Of a stretch of DNA of 64,000 nucleotides, positions 24,133 through 33,548 are shown piece by piece. The notes beneath the pieces are model-generated. The model did no database searches, was not told the origin of the DNA, and saw nothing but the letters and a program-made list of their open reading frames with translations. The stretch comes from Flagellimonas_B algarum (GTDB lineage Bacteria; Bacteroidota; Bacteroidia; Flavobacteriales; Flavobacteriaceae). A program made the position numbers and the translations under genes. Every line of letters starts with the position of its first letter. Positions within the stretch are counted from its first letter, which is position 1. Location: positions 1,240,001 to 1,304,000 of the forward strand of contig NZ_JBEVTG010000002.1 of assembly GCF_040513375.1 (NCBI RefSeq). The letters are read 5' to 3'.

Positions 24133-25553
24133 AAATCGCACTGACAGGGGCCAACGGGTATATCGGGATGCGTTTGCTGCCCAAACTTTTAGATCAAGGT
24201 CACGAAGTGGTGTGTGTGGTACGTGATGAAAAACGACTGTCCATTGACCCGGAAACGAAGAAAAAGGTCAGCATCATAGAAATCGACTTTTTGGAGCCCC
24301 CAAAACCGGATAGCCTGCCAAAGGATATCGAAGTCGCCTTTTTCTTAATCCATTTGATGACCGTCTCAACCCAGGATTTCGATGCGCTGGAAGCCCAAGC
24401 TGCCCAAAACTTCATCACCCATTTGAATGGGACCCAAATCAAGCAAGTAGTTTATTTGGGAGGCATCGTTAACGATAAGAATCTTTCAAAACACCTCTGG
24501 TCGCGCAAAAACGTCGAGCAAATCCTTTCAAAGGGCGATTTTGCCTTGACTAGCCTTCGAGCGGGGATCATTGTCGGATCCGGGAGTTCGTCTTTCGAAA
24601 TCATCAGGGATCTCTGTGAAAAACTTCCGGTCATGGTCACCCCAAAGTGGGTATTGACCCGATCCCAACCCATTGCTATCCGCGATGTCATTAACTATCT
24701 GTTGGGCGTCATCGGCAATAAAGCCACTTTTGACGAAACCTACGATATCGCAGGCACGGATGTCTTGACCTATAAACAAATGTTACAACAATATGCCGAA
24801 GTAAGGGGTTTCAAGAACTGGATTTTCACGGTTCCGGTGATGACACCCAAACTATCTTCCTACTGGCTCTACTTCGTAACGTCCACTTCATACAAACTGG
24901 CCTTGAATTTGGTCGACAGCATGAAGATAGAAGTCGTAGCCGAAGACGACCGCCTGCAGCGATTGCTCGATTTACAACCCCACTCTTACCGTGAAGCTAT
25001 TCAAATGGCCTTCAAGAAAATCGCACAGAATTCGGTAATCAGTAGTTGGAAAGATAGCATGGTCAGCGGACATTTCAACAACAACCTCGAGCGCTACATC
25101 CAAGTACCGCGATATGGGGTATTGAAAGACAAACAAAGAATCCGCTTGACCGATGAACAACGCGCACTGGACAACATTTGGAAAATCGGAGGTGAAACCG
25201 GATGGTATTACGGTAGTTTCCTTTGGAAAATAAGAGGGGTACTCGACAAATTGAACGGAGGTCCGGGCCTTCGTCGGGGGCGTACCCACCCAGATAAGAT
25301 TTTTGCAGGGGATTCCTTAGATTTTTGGCGGGTACTACTGGCCGATAAAAAAGCCAAACGACTCCTTCTCTTCGCAGAAATGCGGTTGCCAGGTGAAGCC
25401 TGGCTAGAGTTCAGGATCGACAGACAAGGTGTTTTACACCAAACCGCTACTTTTCGCCCAAGGGGACTTAAAGGAAGACTTTATTGGTATAGTGTGCTCC
25501 CCTTTCATTATTTCATTTTCGGAGGAATGATCAAAAACATCGCCGAAACCTAG
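24129..25553 (+). CDS. NAD(P)-binding SDR-type protein with C-terminal DUF2867
   Basis: 474 residues. Residues 1-220 are a Rossmann NAD(P)-binding domain with GANGYIG at 8-14, VVYLGGI and the following atypical-SDR features (LTSLRAGIIVGSGSSSFE). Residues 320-474 are a DUF2867-like domain (TGWYYGSFLWKIRGVLDKL, EAWLEFRIDRQGVLHQTATF) that carries a membrane-associated end (LYWYSVLPFHYFIFGGMIK). Such fusions are frequent in bacteria but have no assigned substrate. The start overlaps the DUF1648 gene. Confidence 0.85.
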   Translation: MKIALTGANGYIGMRLLPKLLDQGHEVVCVVRDEKRLSIDPETKKKVSIIEIDFLEPPKPDSLPKDIEVAFFLIHLMTVSTQDFDALEAQAAQNFITHLNGTQIKQVVYLGGIVNDKNLSKHLWSRKNVEQILSKGDFALTSLRAGIIVGSGSSSFEIIRDLCEKLPVMVTPKWVLTRSQPIAIRDVINYLLGVIGNKATFDETYDIAGTDVLTYKQMLQQYAEVRGFKNWIFTVPVMTPKLSSYWLYFVTSTSYKLALNLVDSMKIEVVAEDDRLQRLLDLQPHSYREAIQMAFKKIAQNSVISSWKDSMVSGHFNNNLERYIQVPRYGVLKDKQRIRLTDEQRALDNIWKIGGETGWYYGSFLWKIRGVLDKLNGGPGLRRGRTHPDKIFAGDSLDFWRVLLADKKAKRLLLFAEMRLPGEAWLEFRIDRQGVLHQTATFRPRGLKGRLYWYSVLPFHYFIFGGMIKNIAET

Positions 25554-25656
25554 ATCATGGCATGACTGTTGAAACAAAACCGTCAATAATTCGTCTTATC
25601 GAGCAACCATTCACCAAAAAAAAACGTCACTAATACAAATAAGTAAATCAGAATAC

Positions 25657-27171
25657 ATGCAAAACATTTACCGTCACCTATGCACCTTATGTTTGGGTCT
25701 TTTCCCATTTTTCTTGGCAGCACAAGAATTCAGCAGTCAATTGCTTGATGCCAAAACGAAAAAGGGGATACCGTATGCGACCATTCAATATGGTGAAAAC
25801 AAAGGGGTGATTACCAATGAGGAAGGACGGTTCAGCTTCTCACTTGACGCAAGTCCGACGGCGCTTGATTCGGTTTACATTTCCAGTATGGGTTATGCCA
25901 AGCAAGGGTTTACACTTGAACAATTGCAAGATAGTATCGTTTTATTACGTCCGAGGGCCATTGAATTGAGCGGGGTCTACCTTTTCGACAAAGAACTTTC
26001 AGTCGACGATATCGTCACCAAAATGAAGGAGCGACTTCCTGGCAACATTAATAATGAGCCGATAAAACAACGGTATTTTCTAAGGCAATCGGTTTTCGGG
26101 AACATTCAAAAGGTCGATTTCGGTTTCGAGAAATCGACTATTGAGGAAATAGACAAAGCCTTGATCGACAGTATTGCCGGTGCCATCCCAAAAAACTCGC
26201 ACCACTATACCGAAACCTTTGGGGATTTCTACCAAAACGACAACGAGTATAAAGTAAACGTGCTTAGGGCAGCCGAACTTTATGACAAAAAAGACATTGG
26301 CTCTTTCGAAGAACTCGGTGAACGCATGGAGACCGTTTTCAAAAAGAACATCAAGCCCGATTCTTATTTGAAGATCAAATCGGGAATCTTCAGTCAAAAA
26401 GTCCAGGTCGATGAGATTTTGGAAGACATGGAAACCGATGAAGCGACCCAAGAACAGGCAGAGATCGTTGAAAAGGAGATACAACGGGACACCACCTCTG
26501 GATTAGCAGACTCCCAAAAATGGATCTTCAAGGAATTATTGGGCGAGGTGTTTTATGAAGAGGACACCAAAATGGATGTGGTCGATAAATCCCGTAAATA
26601 CCGATTCGAACTGAAAGGTTATGCCGAAATCGATGATTCAGGGGTTTATGTGGTGGATTTCGAACCAAAGGGAGGGGCCGATTTCAAAGGAAGGTTGTTT
26701 ATCAACATCGAAGATTTTGCGGTTATGCGAATTGATTTCGAAAACTTGAAAAACCTCCGCAATTTTCGATTGTTGGGGATCTTCTATCGCGAAACCTTGT
26801 ACAAGGGCAGCATGCAGTTCGCCAAGCTCGGAAATGGACGCTATGCCATCAAATTCGCCGACTTCAATTTTGGTCGCTGGTTCCGTCTCGATCGGCCCTT
26901 GAAAGTCATCGAGAAAAACAAAAACGTCAAAGGACGCCGCAAACAGAACGAACTTTCATTGAATATCGATTTTCGCATGGCCAATACGAACAAATGGGAA
27001 TTGGTGGTATACGAAAATACCTTGATCGATGCCGAACAGTATAAAGCGGCTAAAATCGACAAGTCGATCGAGGCTACGTACATGCCCAGTTATGACCCGG
27101 AATTTTGGAAGGGTTATACCATTATGGAGCCCAATCAGACCATTCGGGAGTTTACGGTCGCTGAGGAATAG
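25657..27171 (+). CDS. Secreted protein with carboxypeptidase-regulatory-like domain
   Basis: 504 residues. Signal peptide to about residue 22 (LGLFPFFLAAQ), then a CarboxypepD_reg-like beta-sandwich at about 24-100 (DAKTKKGIPYATIQYGENKG, VITNEEGRFSFSLD). The remaining 400 residues carry no motif I know; they contain a charged helical part (about 200-285) and a beta-rich part (about 300-440). Related long proteins in Bacteroidota are periplasmic or outer-membrane-associated, with unknown role. The gene stands 103 bases after the SDR gene and converges with ctlX, 2 bases between stops. Confidence 0.75.
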   Translation: MQNIYRHLCTLCLGLFPFFLAAQEFSSQLLDAKTKKGIPYATIQYGENKGVITNEEGRFSFSLDASPTALDSVYISSMGYAKQGFTLEQLQDSIVLLRPRAIELSGVYLFDKELSVDDIVTKMKERLPGNINNEPIKQRYFLRQSVFGNIQKVDFGFEKSTIEEIDKALIDSIAGAIPKNSHHYTETFGDFYQNDNEYKVNVLRAAELYDKKDIGSFEELGERMETVFKKNIKPDSYLKIKSGIFSQKVQVDEILEDMETDEATQEQAEIVEKEIQRDTTSGLADSQKWIFKELLGEVFYEEDTKMDVVDKSRKYRFELKGYAEIDDSGVYVVDFEPKGGADFKGRLFINIEDFAVMRIDFENLKNLRNFRLLGIFYRETLYKGSMQFAKLGNGRYAIKFADFNFGRWFRLDRPLKVIEKNKNVKGRRKQNELSLNIDFRMANTNKWELVVYENTLIDAEQYKAAKIDKSIEATYMPSYDPEFWKGYTIMEPNQTIREFTVAEE

Positions 27172-27173
27172 GA

Positions 27174-28100
27174 TCAGCGGGGTAAAAACACCTCGGCCAT
27201 CATACAACGTGCCGATCCACCCCCACAGGTTTCAATGGTATCCAAGGAACTGTGGATGATTTCACAATGTTTTTTGATCGCGGTGAGTTGTTCCGGTTTC
27301 AAGCTATTATAGGCCTGGGTGCTCATAACCATATACCGTTGATCATTGGCTCCAATGACCTGAAGCATGTTACCTGCGAAGGCATGCATCTGCGCTTCAG
27401 AAATCGCGATGATTTCCTTTTCATCCTCTTTAAGGTGTTTGATGACACCCTCACGTTCCTTTCGGTCATCAATGGCATCCAAGCAAATAACGGCAAAGGA
27501 TTCGGCCATGGCCATCATCACATTGGTATGGTAAATGGCCTTGCGCTCGCCTTCTACGGTCTGATTGGCGGTAAAAATTACCGGAAAGCAATCGAAATCC
27601 TCACAGAACTCGATAAATAGGGATTCATGGGCCCTTTCCGACAAGGCACAGTATGCCTTTTGGTTGACACGGTCTTTGAGAATACTGCCGGTACCTTCCA
27701 AAAAAATATTTTCCGCTTCGGCCGCGGTATAATCCAAAACATTCTTGATCTTGAAACCCTCGGCCTCCAGTACATCGAAAATATCTTCCCTCCGTTCTTT
27801 TCTGCGATTCTCGGCGAACATCGGATAGACGACAACGGTGCCACTGCGATGGAACGATATCCAGTTATTCGGAAAAATGGAATCGGGGGTGTCGGGATCT
27901 AATGTATCATCGATGACGATGACCTTGACCCCATGGTCCCTTAGGATTTCAACAAACCCATCGAATTCGTTCTGGGCCTTGGTATTGATCTCGTTAGCGG
28001 TCAGTTCAGGATTCTCCTGAAAATAATTGTTCACCGCGGTCTGCTCGTTCATTCGAAACGCCACCGGACGGATCATCAAAATAGTATCGGTTATTTGCAT
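27174..28100 (-). CDS. ctlX: Citrulline-utilization hydrolase (CtlX type)
   Basis: 308 residues of the guanidino-modifying enzyme fold. The N-terminus (TILMIRPVAFRMNEQTAVNN) and IFPNNWISFHRSGTVVVYPM are typical of CtlX. The catalytic Cys sits in GGGSARCMMAEVFLP at the C-terminus; an acidic segment and the internal His (AIYHTNVMMA) complete the site. CtlX is linked to citrulline catabolism in some bacteria; the substrate here is inferred from the family. Ten bases separate it from the related hydrolase gene upstream, so the two form a unit. Confidence 0.85.
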   Translation of the reverse strand: MQITDTILMIRPVAFRMNEQTAVNNYFQENPELTANEINTKAQNEFDGFVEILRDHGVKVIVIDDTLDPDTPDSIFPNNWISFHRSGTVVVYPMFAENRRKERREDIFDVLEAEGFKIKNVLDYTAAEAENIFLEGTGSILKDRVNQKAYCALSERAHESLFIEFCEDFDCFPVIFTANQTVEGERKAIYHTNVMMAMAESFAVICLDAIDDRKEREGVIKHLKEDEKEIIAISEAQMHAFAGNMLQVIGANDQRYMVMSTQAYNSLKPEQLTAIKKHCEIIHSSLDTIETCGGGSARCMMAEVFLPR

Positions 28101-28110
28101 GGGGTATTCC

Positions 28111-29025
28111 TTATTCTCTTAGCAACGGAAGGGTACTGCAGCGCAGCAAACCTTCTTGTTTGGCAATTTCAGCGTACGGGATTTCCTCTACGGTAATCCC
28201 TTGCGCGCGCATCCAATCGTTCAAGCGGGTGAACCCGCGTTCTGATACGACCACATCGGGCGCAATTGAAAATACATTACTGAACATGTTGTACATCTCA
28301 TCAGCACTGATTTCGAAGACGTTCGCCGGTCCGAAAAAATCGACGAGCCATTGGTATTCTTCTTCGACCAAAAAGCCGTTTTTATGTAAAATCGCCTTGT
28401 CGGTGCCAATGGGTTGGAAACAACAATCCAAATGCAGGGCATTGGACTTGGCATCGGTATTCGATTTTCGCAACTCAAAGGATTTGACCGTTTTATCCGG
28501 GAATTGTTCCTGTAAAAAGGCTACGGCTGCCTTATTGGTCCGTGCGGTGATATAATCCGGATAGTCGGGTGCGGTATAGGTGCCGACGAAAATATAGTCG
28601 TGCCATGGCATGACATCCCCACCTTCTATATGAACTTCTTCAGGAGGCCTAACGATTTGATCGGCCGGTAGCTGCTCGAGAACGTGCTGAATCGCATCGA
28701 ATTCCTTTTCTCGATCTGGAAGGATATTGGAATGAAAGAGTCTATCTTCTATAACGAAGGCGATATCCCTCGAAAAAATCTGATTACAGTTCGCTATGAC
28801 CGAAGGACGGTAAACCGTTACGCCGTATTTTTTGAAGACCTGGGCGAAAGCCTCCATTTCGGCCACCATGTCTTCTTCTTTAGGATAGGTGCCTGCAAGA
28901 ATATGCTCTAAAGACTTCGGGTCGTAAGCTTCCTCGGCCGTCGGTGTCGGACCGCAACTTTCGGCGGTACCTAAGACCACCGCTTTCAGCCTTGAGGTTT
29001 CATCGACTACATGGAGTTTTAACAT
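28111..29025 (-). CDS. Arginine deiminase/dimethylarginine dimethylaminohydrolase-family protein
   Basis: 304 residues, same fold class as the next gene. Active-site segments: NCNQIFSRDIAFVIED (substrate Asp), EVHIEGGDVMPWHD, HLDCCFQPIG (catalytic His) and LLRCSTLPLLRE (nucleophile Cys). These fit DDAH/arginine deiminase-like enzymes acting on arginine, methylarginine or related guanidines; the substrate is not decided. It lies downstream of citrate synthase, behind a terminator-like hairpin, and just upstream of ctlX. Confidence 0.85.
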   Translation of the reverse strand: MLKLHVVDETSRLKAVVLGTAESCGPTPTAEEAYDPKSLEHILAGTYPKEEDMVAEMEAFAQVFKKYGVTVYRPSVIANCNQIFSRDIAFVIEDRLFHSNILPDREKEFDAIQHVLEQLPADQIVRPPEEVHIEGGDVMPWHDYIFVGTYTAPDYPDYITARTNKAAVAFLQEQFPDKTVKSFELRKSNTDAKSNALHLDCCFQPIGTDKAILHKNGFLVEEEYQWLVDFFGPANVFEISADEMYNMFSNVFSIAPDVVVSERGFTRLNDWMRAQGITVEEIPYAEIAKQEGLLRCSTLPLLRE

Positions 29026-29045
29026 CGAACGAAAAATTGGGTACT

Positions 29046-29080
29046 AAAAAACGTCCATAATCGTCATTTGAAAATGGACG
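29046..29080 (-). terminator. Probable terminator of gltA
   Basis: Arms CGTCCAT (29052-29058) and ATGGACG (29074-29080), 7 bp perfect, with a 15-base loop. On the minus strand six U follow (A-run 29046-29051). It lies 20 bases after the gltA stop, so the two hydrolase genes downstream are either read through or have their own promoter in the 20 bases or so that remain. Confidence 0.6.
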
Positions 29081-29099
29081 CCGTTGTACAATGCGGTTA

Positions 29100-30386
29100 C
29101 TATTGACGATCTTTCAATTCAGGGAAATCACGATGGGTCTCACCGATATAAATCTGTCTTGGACGTCCAATCGGTTCTCCCCTTAATCGCATTTCGCGCC
29201 ATTGGGCGATCCATCCGGGCAAACGGCCCAAAGCGAACATCACCGTGAACATATCGACTGGGATACCCATGGCACGGTAGATGATGCCCGAGTAGAAATC
29301 AACGTTTGGATATAGCTTACGATCTACGAAATACTGGTCTTCCAAGGCTTCTTGTTCAAGACCTTTGGCGATGCCCAAAATCGGATCTTCGATTCCGAGA
29401 TCACCCAATACCTCATCAGCTGCTTTTTTAATGATCCTAGCCCGCGGATCGAAGTTTTTGTATACCCGGTGGCCGAAGCCCATCAAACGGAAGGGATCAC
29501 TTTTATCTTTTGCCTTGCCCATATATTTCTTGGTATCGCCCCCATCTTCTTGGATGGCTTCCAACATTTCAAGCACGGCTTGATTGGCTCCCCCGTGAAG
29601 TGGCCCCCACAAAGCGGAGATCCCTGCTGAAAGCGAAGCGAAAAGCCCGGCGTGAGACGATCCAACGATGCGGACGGTCGAAGTCGAACAATTCTGCTCA
29701 TGGTCGGCATGCAAGATCAACAGCTTGTCCAAAGCATCGATGATGACCTTGTTTTTTTCGTATTCCTTGTTCGGGCGCTTGAACATCATCTTATGGATGT
29801 TCTCTACATATTCGAGACTATCATCACCATAATCCAGGGGAAGGCCCATTTTCTTGCGCATGGTCCATGCGACTAATACGGGAAATTTCGCCATGATCCT
29901 CACGATGGAACTGTACATGGCTTCATCTGATGAAACGTCAACCGAAGTAGGGTTGAACGCGACGAGCGCACTGGTCAATGAAGAGAGGACCCCCATAGGA
30001 TGGGCGGATTTCGGGAATCCGTCCAAAATCTTTTTCATTTCCTCATCGACATGCGATTCGGCTTTGATATCACTATCGAATTTTTCGAGTTGCTCTTGAT
30101 TTGGAAGTTCCCCGAAAATCAAAAGGTAGGCTACTTCCAAAAAATCAGCCTTTTCGGCCAAATCCTCGATGGAGTAGCCGCGGTATCTTAGAATACCCTT
30201 TTCACCGTCCAAAAACGTAATGGCGCTCTCACAAGACCCGGTGTTCTTGTAACCGGGATCGATGGTCACCATTCCACTGGCACCCCGCATCGTTTTGATG
30301 TCTATGGCCAACTCGTTTTCAGATCCCTTAATAACGGGAAATTCATATTTTTTACCCTCAAATTCCAGTGTTGCGGTACTCGACAT
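29100..30386 (-). CDS. gltA: Citrate synthase
   Basis: 428 residues, a hexameric type II citrate synthase by length. It condenses oxaloacetate and acetyl-CoA at the entry to the TCA cycle. Active-site features: the first His in GPLHGGANQAVLEML, GFGHRVYKNFDPRA with the second His, and the catalytic Asp region in NVDFYSGIIYRAMG. The N-terminal strand domain (ATLEFEGKKYEFPVIKG) is present. The start ATG and length are normal. It follows glycogen synthase, eno and carA in the same direction, each pair separated by about 100 bases. Confidence 0.98.
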   Translation of the reverse strand: MSSTATLEFEGKKYEFPVIKGSENELAIDIKTMRGASGMVTIDPGYKNTGSCESAITFLDGEKGILRYRGYSIEDLAEKADFLEVAYLLIFGELPNQEQLEKFDSDIKAESHVDEEMKKILDGFPKSAHPMGVLSSLTSALVAFNPTSVDVSSDEAMYSSIVRIMAKFPVLVAWTMRKKMGLPLDYGDDSLEYVENIHKMMFKRPNKEYEKNKVIIDALDKLLILHADHEQNCSTSTVRIVGSSHAGLFASLSAGISALWGPLHGGANQAVLEMLEAIQEDGGDTKKYMGKAKDKSDPFRLMGFGHRVYKNFDPRARIIKKAADEVLGDLGIEDPILGIAKGLEQEALEDQYFVDRKLYPNVDFYSGIIYRAMGIPVDMFTVMFALGRLPGWIAQWREMRLRGEPIGRPRQIYIGETHRDFPELKDRQ

Positions 30387-30504
30387 GTATCTATTTTAAT
30401 GTGGTTTTGAAAAGATGTTAAATTTAAGAAAAAGCCAAGGCATTAACAATTAATCCCCCTCATTTTGGAGTATTCTTAACAATAGTCGATAAAGCGTATC
30501 AATC

Positions 30505-32040
30505 TTACAACAAATACAGCTGATCGTAATAGGCGTCCACTGACTTTTTCCAGGTAAACCGCATGCGTTTCGCGTTGGCCTTGATTTTCTTCCAAGTAGT
30601 GGGGTCATTTTCAAAAATCTCCAAAGCGGCATCCATGGTAGAAAGCATGTTCGTTATCTTTTCTTCGTAGGTCGCCCCATCGAAGGCGAAGCCGGTCTTC
30701 ATATGGGTCACGGTGTCCTTGAGACCGCCGGTGTGGTGCACCAAGCAGGGGTTGCCGTTTCGCATGGCCAACATCTGACTGATCCCACAAGGTTCGAAAA
30801 GACTGGGCATGAAATAAAGGTCCGACTCCAAGTAAATGGAATCGATTAGGCTTTCCGACTGGCCGTTGGTAAATATGAAGTTCCGGTGTTTATAGCTCAA
30901 ATCGCGAAACAATTCCTCGTATTCAGGGGCGCCGGTCCCCAACAACATGAAGATACCACCCACTTTTTCCAATTTTTCGAGGATGGCCGTGAACGCTTCG
31001 GGAGAACGTTTGAAAAAATAGAATTTCTGTTCGGTCAACCGGGCTACACTTGACGCAATGAACTTTGGGCGGTTATCGACCAATTCCATGACCTTTTCGC
31101 CTGTATGGGCCAAGAAATCGGCCTTGTATTTCTTCGATTCTTCTTGCAACCAACGAAACAGCGCCTTCACCGTGTTGCGATAAATGAACCCCTTGGCCTC
31201 GACATTGATGTTCGCGTAATTGCAGCCGTTCAAAATTCCGATCAATCGACCTTCATTGTCGGCATTACGCAAGTCGGTTTCCAACCCCTCCCCGCCGATG
31301 AACTCGGGCGGTGAACTGGGTTGCATCACATCTTCTTTGTAGGAGGGTGACACCGTATGTACCGCATCGGCCAAACGGATACCGACCGCCATAAGGTTGA
31401 TACAATCTTGATACCGGTAATCTTTCAATATGTCGGTATCGAAAGGGATTTCAGGGAACCAATTGCGTACCGAGGAGTAGTTATCGGTAAAGGGACGTAT
31501 CCCTTGGATGGCCAGGTTATGGATGCTATAGACGAAACGGATCTCTTTCAGGTGGGTGTAATCGGCATGGAATTTCCGCAAGAACAACAACAGGCTCGAA
31601 TGCCAATCGTGGAGGTGTGCCACATCGAGCTTTCCGAAACTGCCCTTCTTGATAGCTTCAGCCACCGCGGTACAGAATATGATATACTTGATCGCATCGG
31701 TATAAAACGGCTCTTCGGGATCGTCGTGGTAGATATGGGCAATGCCCCCAGCCTCGATCTCAGGATGATGGATGACGTAATGATGGATATTCGGGAACTC
31801 CTTCTTCGGACGCACCTCATACAACTCGGCCACATAGATCTGGCCCCGTAAATTGAAATTCAATTTGGTCTTGAACAGGCCGTCTTGGTGCAATCTTCCA
31901 TAGGATGGCACCACCACATGGACCTTATCGCCCCGTTCGGAAATCTGTCTCGGTACGTCACGTACCACATCGCCCATACCCCCTGCTTTGCAATTCGGAA
32001 TGGCATCGTTCTCGGCGGCGGCAAACAAAAAGTTGTTCAT
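30505..32040 (-). CDS. glgA: Glycogen/starch synthase, GT5 family
   Basis: 511 residues. It transfers glucose from ADP-glucose (bacterial form) to growing alpha-1,4-glucan. The N-terminal sugar-nucleotide loop KAGGMGDVVRDVP is a KxGG motif; VAHLHDWHSSLL, FVYSIHNLAIQG and the C-terminal FEPCGISQMLAMRNGNP with following HHTGGLKDTV are all GT5 features. The gene is complete. No glgB, glgC or glgP is near, so its partners are elsewhere. It sits between gltA and eno; a terminator after eno separates it from that gene. Confidence 0.93.
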   Translation of the reverse strand: MNNFLFAAAENDAIPNCKAGGMGDVVRDVPRQISERGDKVHVVVPSYGRLHQDGLFKTKLNFNLRGQIYVAELYEVRPKKEFPNIHHYVIHHPEIEAGGIAHIYHDDPEEPFYTDAIKYIIFCTAVAEAIKKGSFGKLDVAHLHDWHSSLLLFLRKFHADYTHLKEIRFVYSIHNLAIQGIRPFTDNYSSVRNWFPEIPFDTDILKDYRYQDCINLMAVGIRLADAVHTVSPSYKEDVMQPSSPPEFIGGEGLETDLRNADNEGRLIGILNGCNYANINVEAKGFIYRNTVKALFRWLQEESKKYKADFLAHTGEKVMELVDNRPKFIASSVARLTEQKFYFFKRSPEAFTAILEKLEKVGGIFMLLGTGAPEYEELFRDLSYKHRNFIFTNGQSESLIDSIYLESDLYFMPSLFEPCGISQMLAMRNGNPCLVHHTGGLKDTVTHMKTGFAFDGATYEEKITNMLSTMDAALEIFENDPTTWKKIKANAKRMRFTWKKSVDAYYDQLYLL

Positions 32041-32087
32041 AGTACTTGAGGAAACTAGGTCGGCTTAAGTTAGGTCTAATGTTCGTC

Positions 32088-32119
32088 AAAAAAAAGCCTT
32101 TCTTGGGGAAGAAAGGCTT
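32088..32119 (-). terminator. Intrinsic terminator of eno
   Basis: Perfect 11-bp arms AAGCCTTTCTT (32094-32104) and AAGAAAGGCTT (32109-32119) with loop GGGG. On the minus strand a run of eight U follows (A-run 32088-32095, partly in the stem). It lies 22 bases after the eno stop. Confidence 0.9.
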
Positions 32120-32141
32120 TCTTATTGCTAATTTTCGGTTA

Positions 32142-33431
32142 TCATTTCACCTTGAAGGCGTTTTCTTTAGGATAGTACGCCACTTCGCCCAATTCTTCTT
32201 CGATACGCAACAGTTGGTTGTACTTCGCCATACGGTCGCTTCTAGAAGCCGAACCGGTTTTGATCTGTCCGGTATTCAAGGCTACGGCCAAATCGGCTAT
32301 GGTGTTGTCTTCGGTCTCTCCTGACCGGTGCGACATGACTGAAGTGTAACCTGCGTTCTTGGCCATATTGACCGCTGCGATCGTTTCGGTCAAGGTCCCG
32401 ATTTGGTTCACCTTGATCAAAATGGAATTCGCAATGCCGTTTTCGATTCCCCTAGAAAGACGTTCGACATTGGTGACGAAAAGATCGTCTCCGACCAATT
32501 GTACCTTCTCACCGACCTTTTCGGTCAATCGCTTCCATCCATCCCAATCATTTTCATCCATCCCATCTTCGATGGAGATGATCGGGTACTTGGCGCAAAG
32601 ATCCGCAAGGTATTGGGCTTGTTCCTCCGAGCTGCGAACGGCCCCTTTATCGCCTTCGAACTTGGTGTAATCGTATTTGCCGTCGACATAAAACTCCGCT
32701 GAGGCACAATCCAACGCGATCATGACATCGTCACCGAGCTTGTATCCAGCTTTTTCCACTGCCAAACCAATGGTATCCAAGGCATCTTCGGTACCATCCA
32801 AGGTTGGGGCGAAACCACCTTCATCCCCTACTGCGGTACTTAAACCACGGTCATGGAGTACTTTCTTTAGGTTGTGGAAGATCTCGGTGCCCATTTGCAT
32901 GGCGTGGCTAAAGTCATTGGCCTTGACCGGCATGACCATGAATTCTTGGAAGGCGATCGGCGCGTCCGAATGCGACCCCCCATTGATGATGTTCATCATC
33001 GGCACCGGCAGCGTATTGGCACTGACCCCACCGACGTAGCGGTATAAAGGCATCCCTAATTCTTCGGCAGCGGCTTTGGCCACGGCCAAGGAAACCCCTA
33101 AAATGGCATTGGCCCCCAATTTTGATTTATTCGGCGTGCCGTCAAGGGCGATCATAGCGGCGTCGATATAGTTTTGTTCGAATACCGAGGTACCGACCAA
33201 CTCTTCAGCAATCAGGGTATTTACGTTGTTGACCGCCTGACCGACACCCTTGCCCATGAACGAACTACCGCCATCACGAAGCTCAACGGCTTCATGCTCC
33301 CCTGTAGAGGCCCCTGAAGGAACCGCTGCGCGTCCCATAACACCGTTTTCGGTGACTACGTCGACCTCAACGGTCGGGTTACCCCGTGAATCTAAAATCT
33401 GTCTTGCATGAATGTTGATGATAATGCTCAT
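32142..33431 (-). CDS. eno: Enolase
   Basis: 429 residues. It dehydrates 2-phosphoglycerate to phosphoenolpyruvate in glycolysis. Signature ILIKVNQIGTLTET, the active-site SHRSGETEDNTIADLAV, metal ligand segments ALDCASAEFY, SIEDGMDENDW and VGDDLFVTN, and the N-terminal ARQILDSRGNPTVEVDV are all present. Length and residues are typical. It lies downstream of carA, about 115 bases away, and is followed by a strong terminator. Confidence 0.99.
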   Translation of the reverse strand: MSIIINIHARQILDSRGNPTVEVDVVTENGVMGRAAVPSGASTGEHEAVELRDGGSSFMGKGVGQAVNNVNTLIAEELVGTSVFEQNYIDAAMIALDGTPNKSKLGANAILGVSLAVAKAAAEELGMPLYRYVGGVSANTLPVPMMNIINGGSHSDAPIAFQEFMVMPVKANDFSHAMQMGTEIFHNLKKVLHDRGLSTAVGDEGGFAPTLDGTEDALDTIGLAVEKAGYKLGDDVMIALDCASAEFYVDGKYDYTKFEGDKGAVRSSEEQAQYLADLCAKYPIISIEDGMDENDWDGWKRLTEKVGEKVQLVGDDLFVTNVERLSRGIENGIANSILIKVNQIGTLTETIAAVNMAKNAGYTSVMSHRSGETEDNTIADLAVALNTGQIKTGSASRSDRMAKYNQLLRIEEELGEVAYYPKENAFKVK

Positions 33432-33548
33432 GATGTGTTTGCTTTTTGTTCAAATTTAATTCGACGAAGATACAAAAGGTAGCAGAAGGATATTGCTTTA
33501 TAACCGCCCTAAATTCAATGAAATAACCAAAAAATAAACTACAACGTT

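Noticed and set aside
31357..31851. 164-codon open frame opposite glycogen synthase
   Set aside because: Antisense to conserved GT5 motifs; nothing in the translation looks like a protein family.
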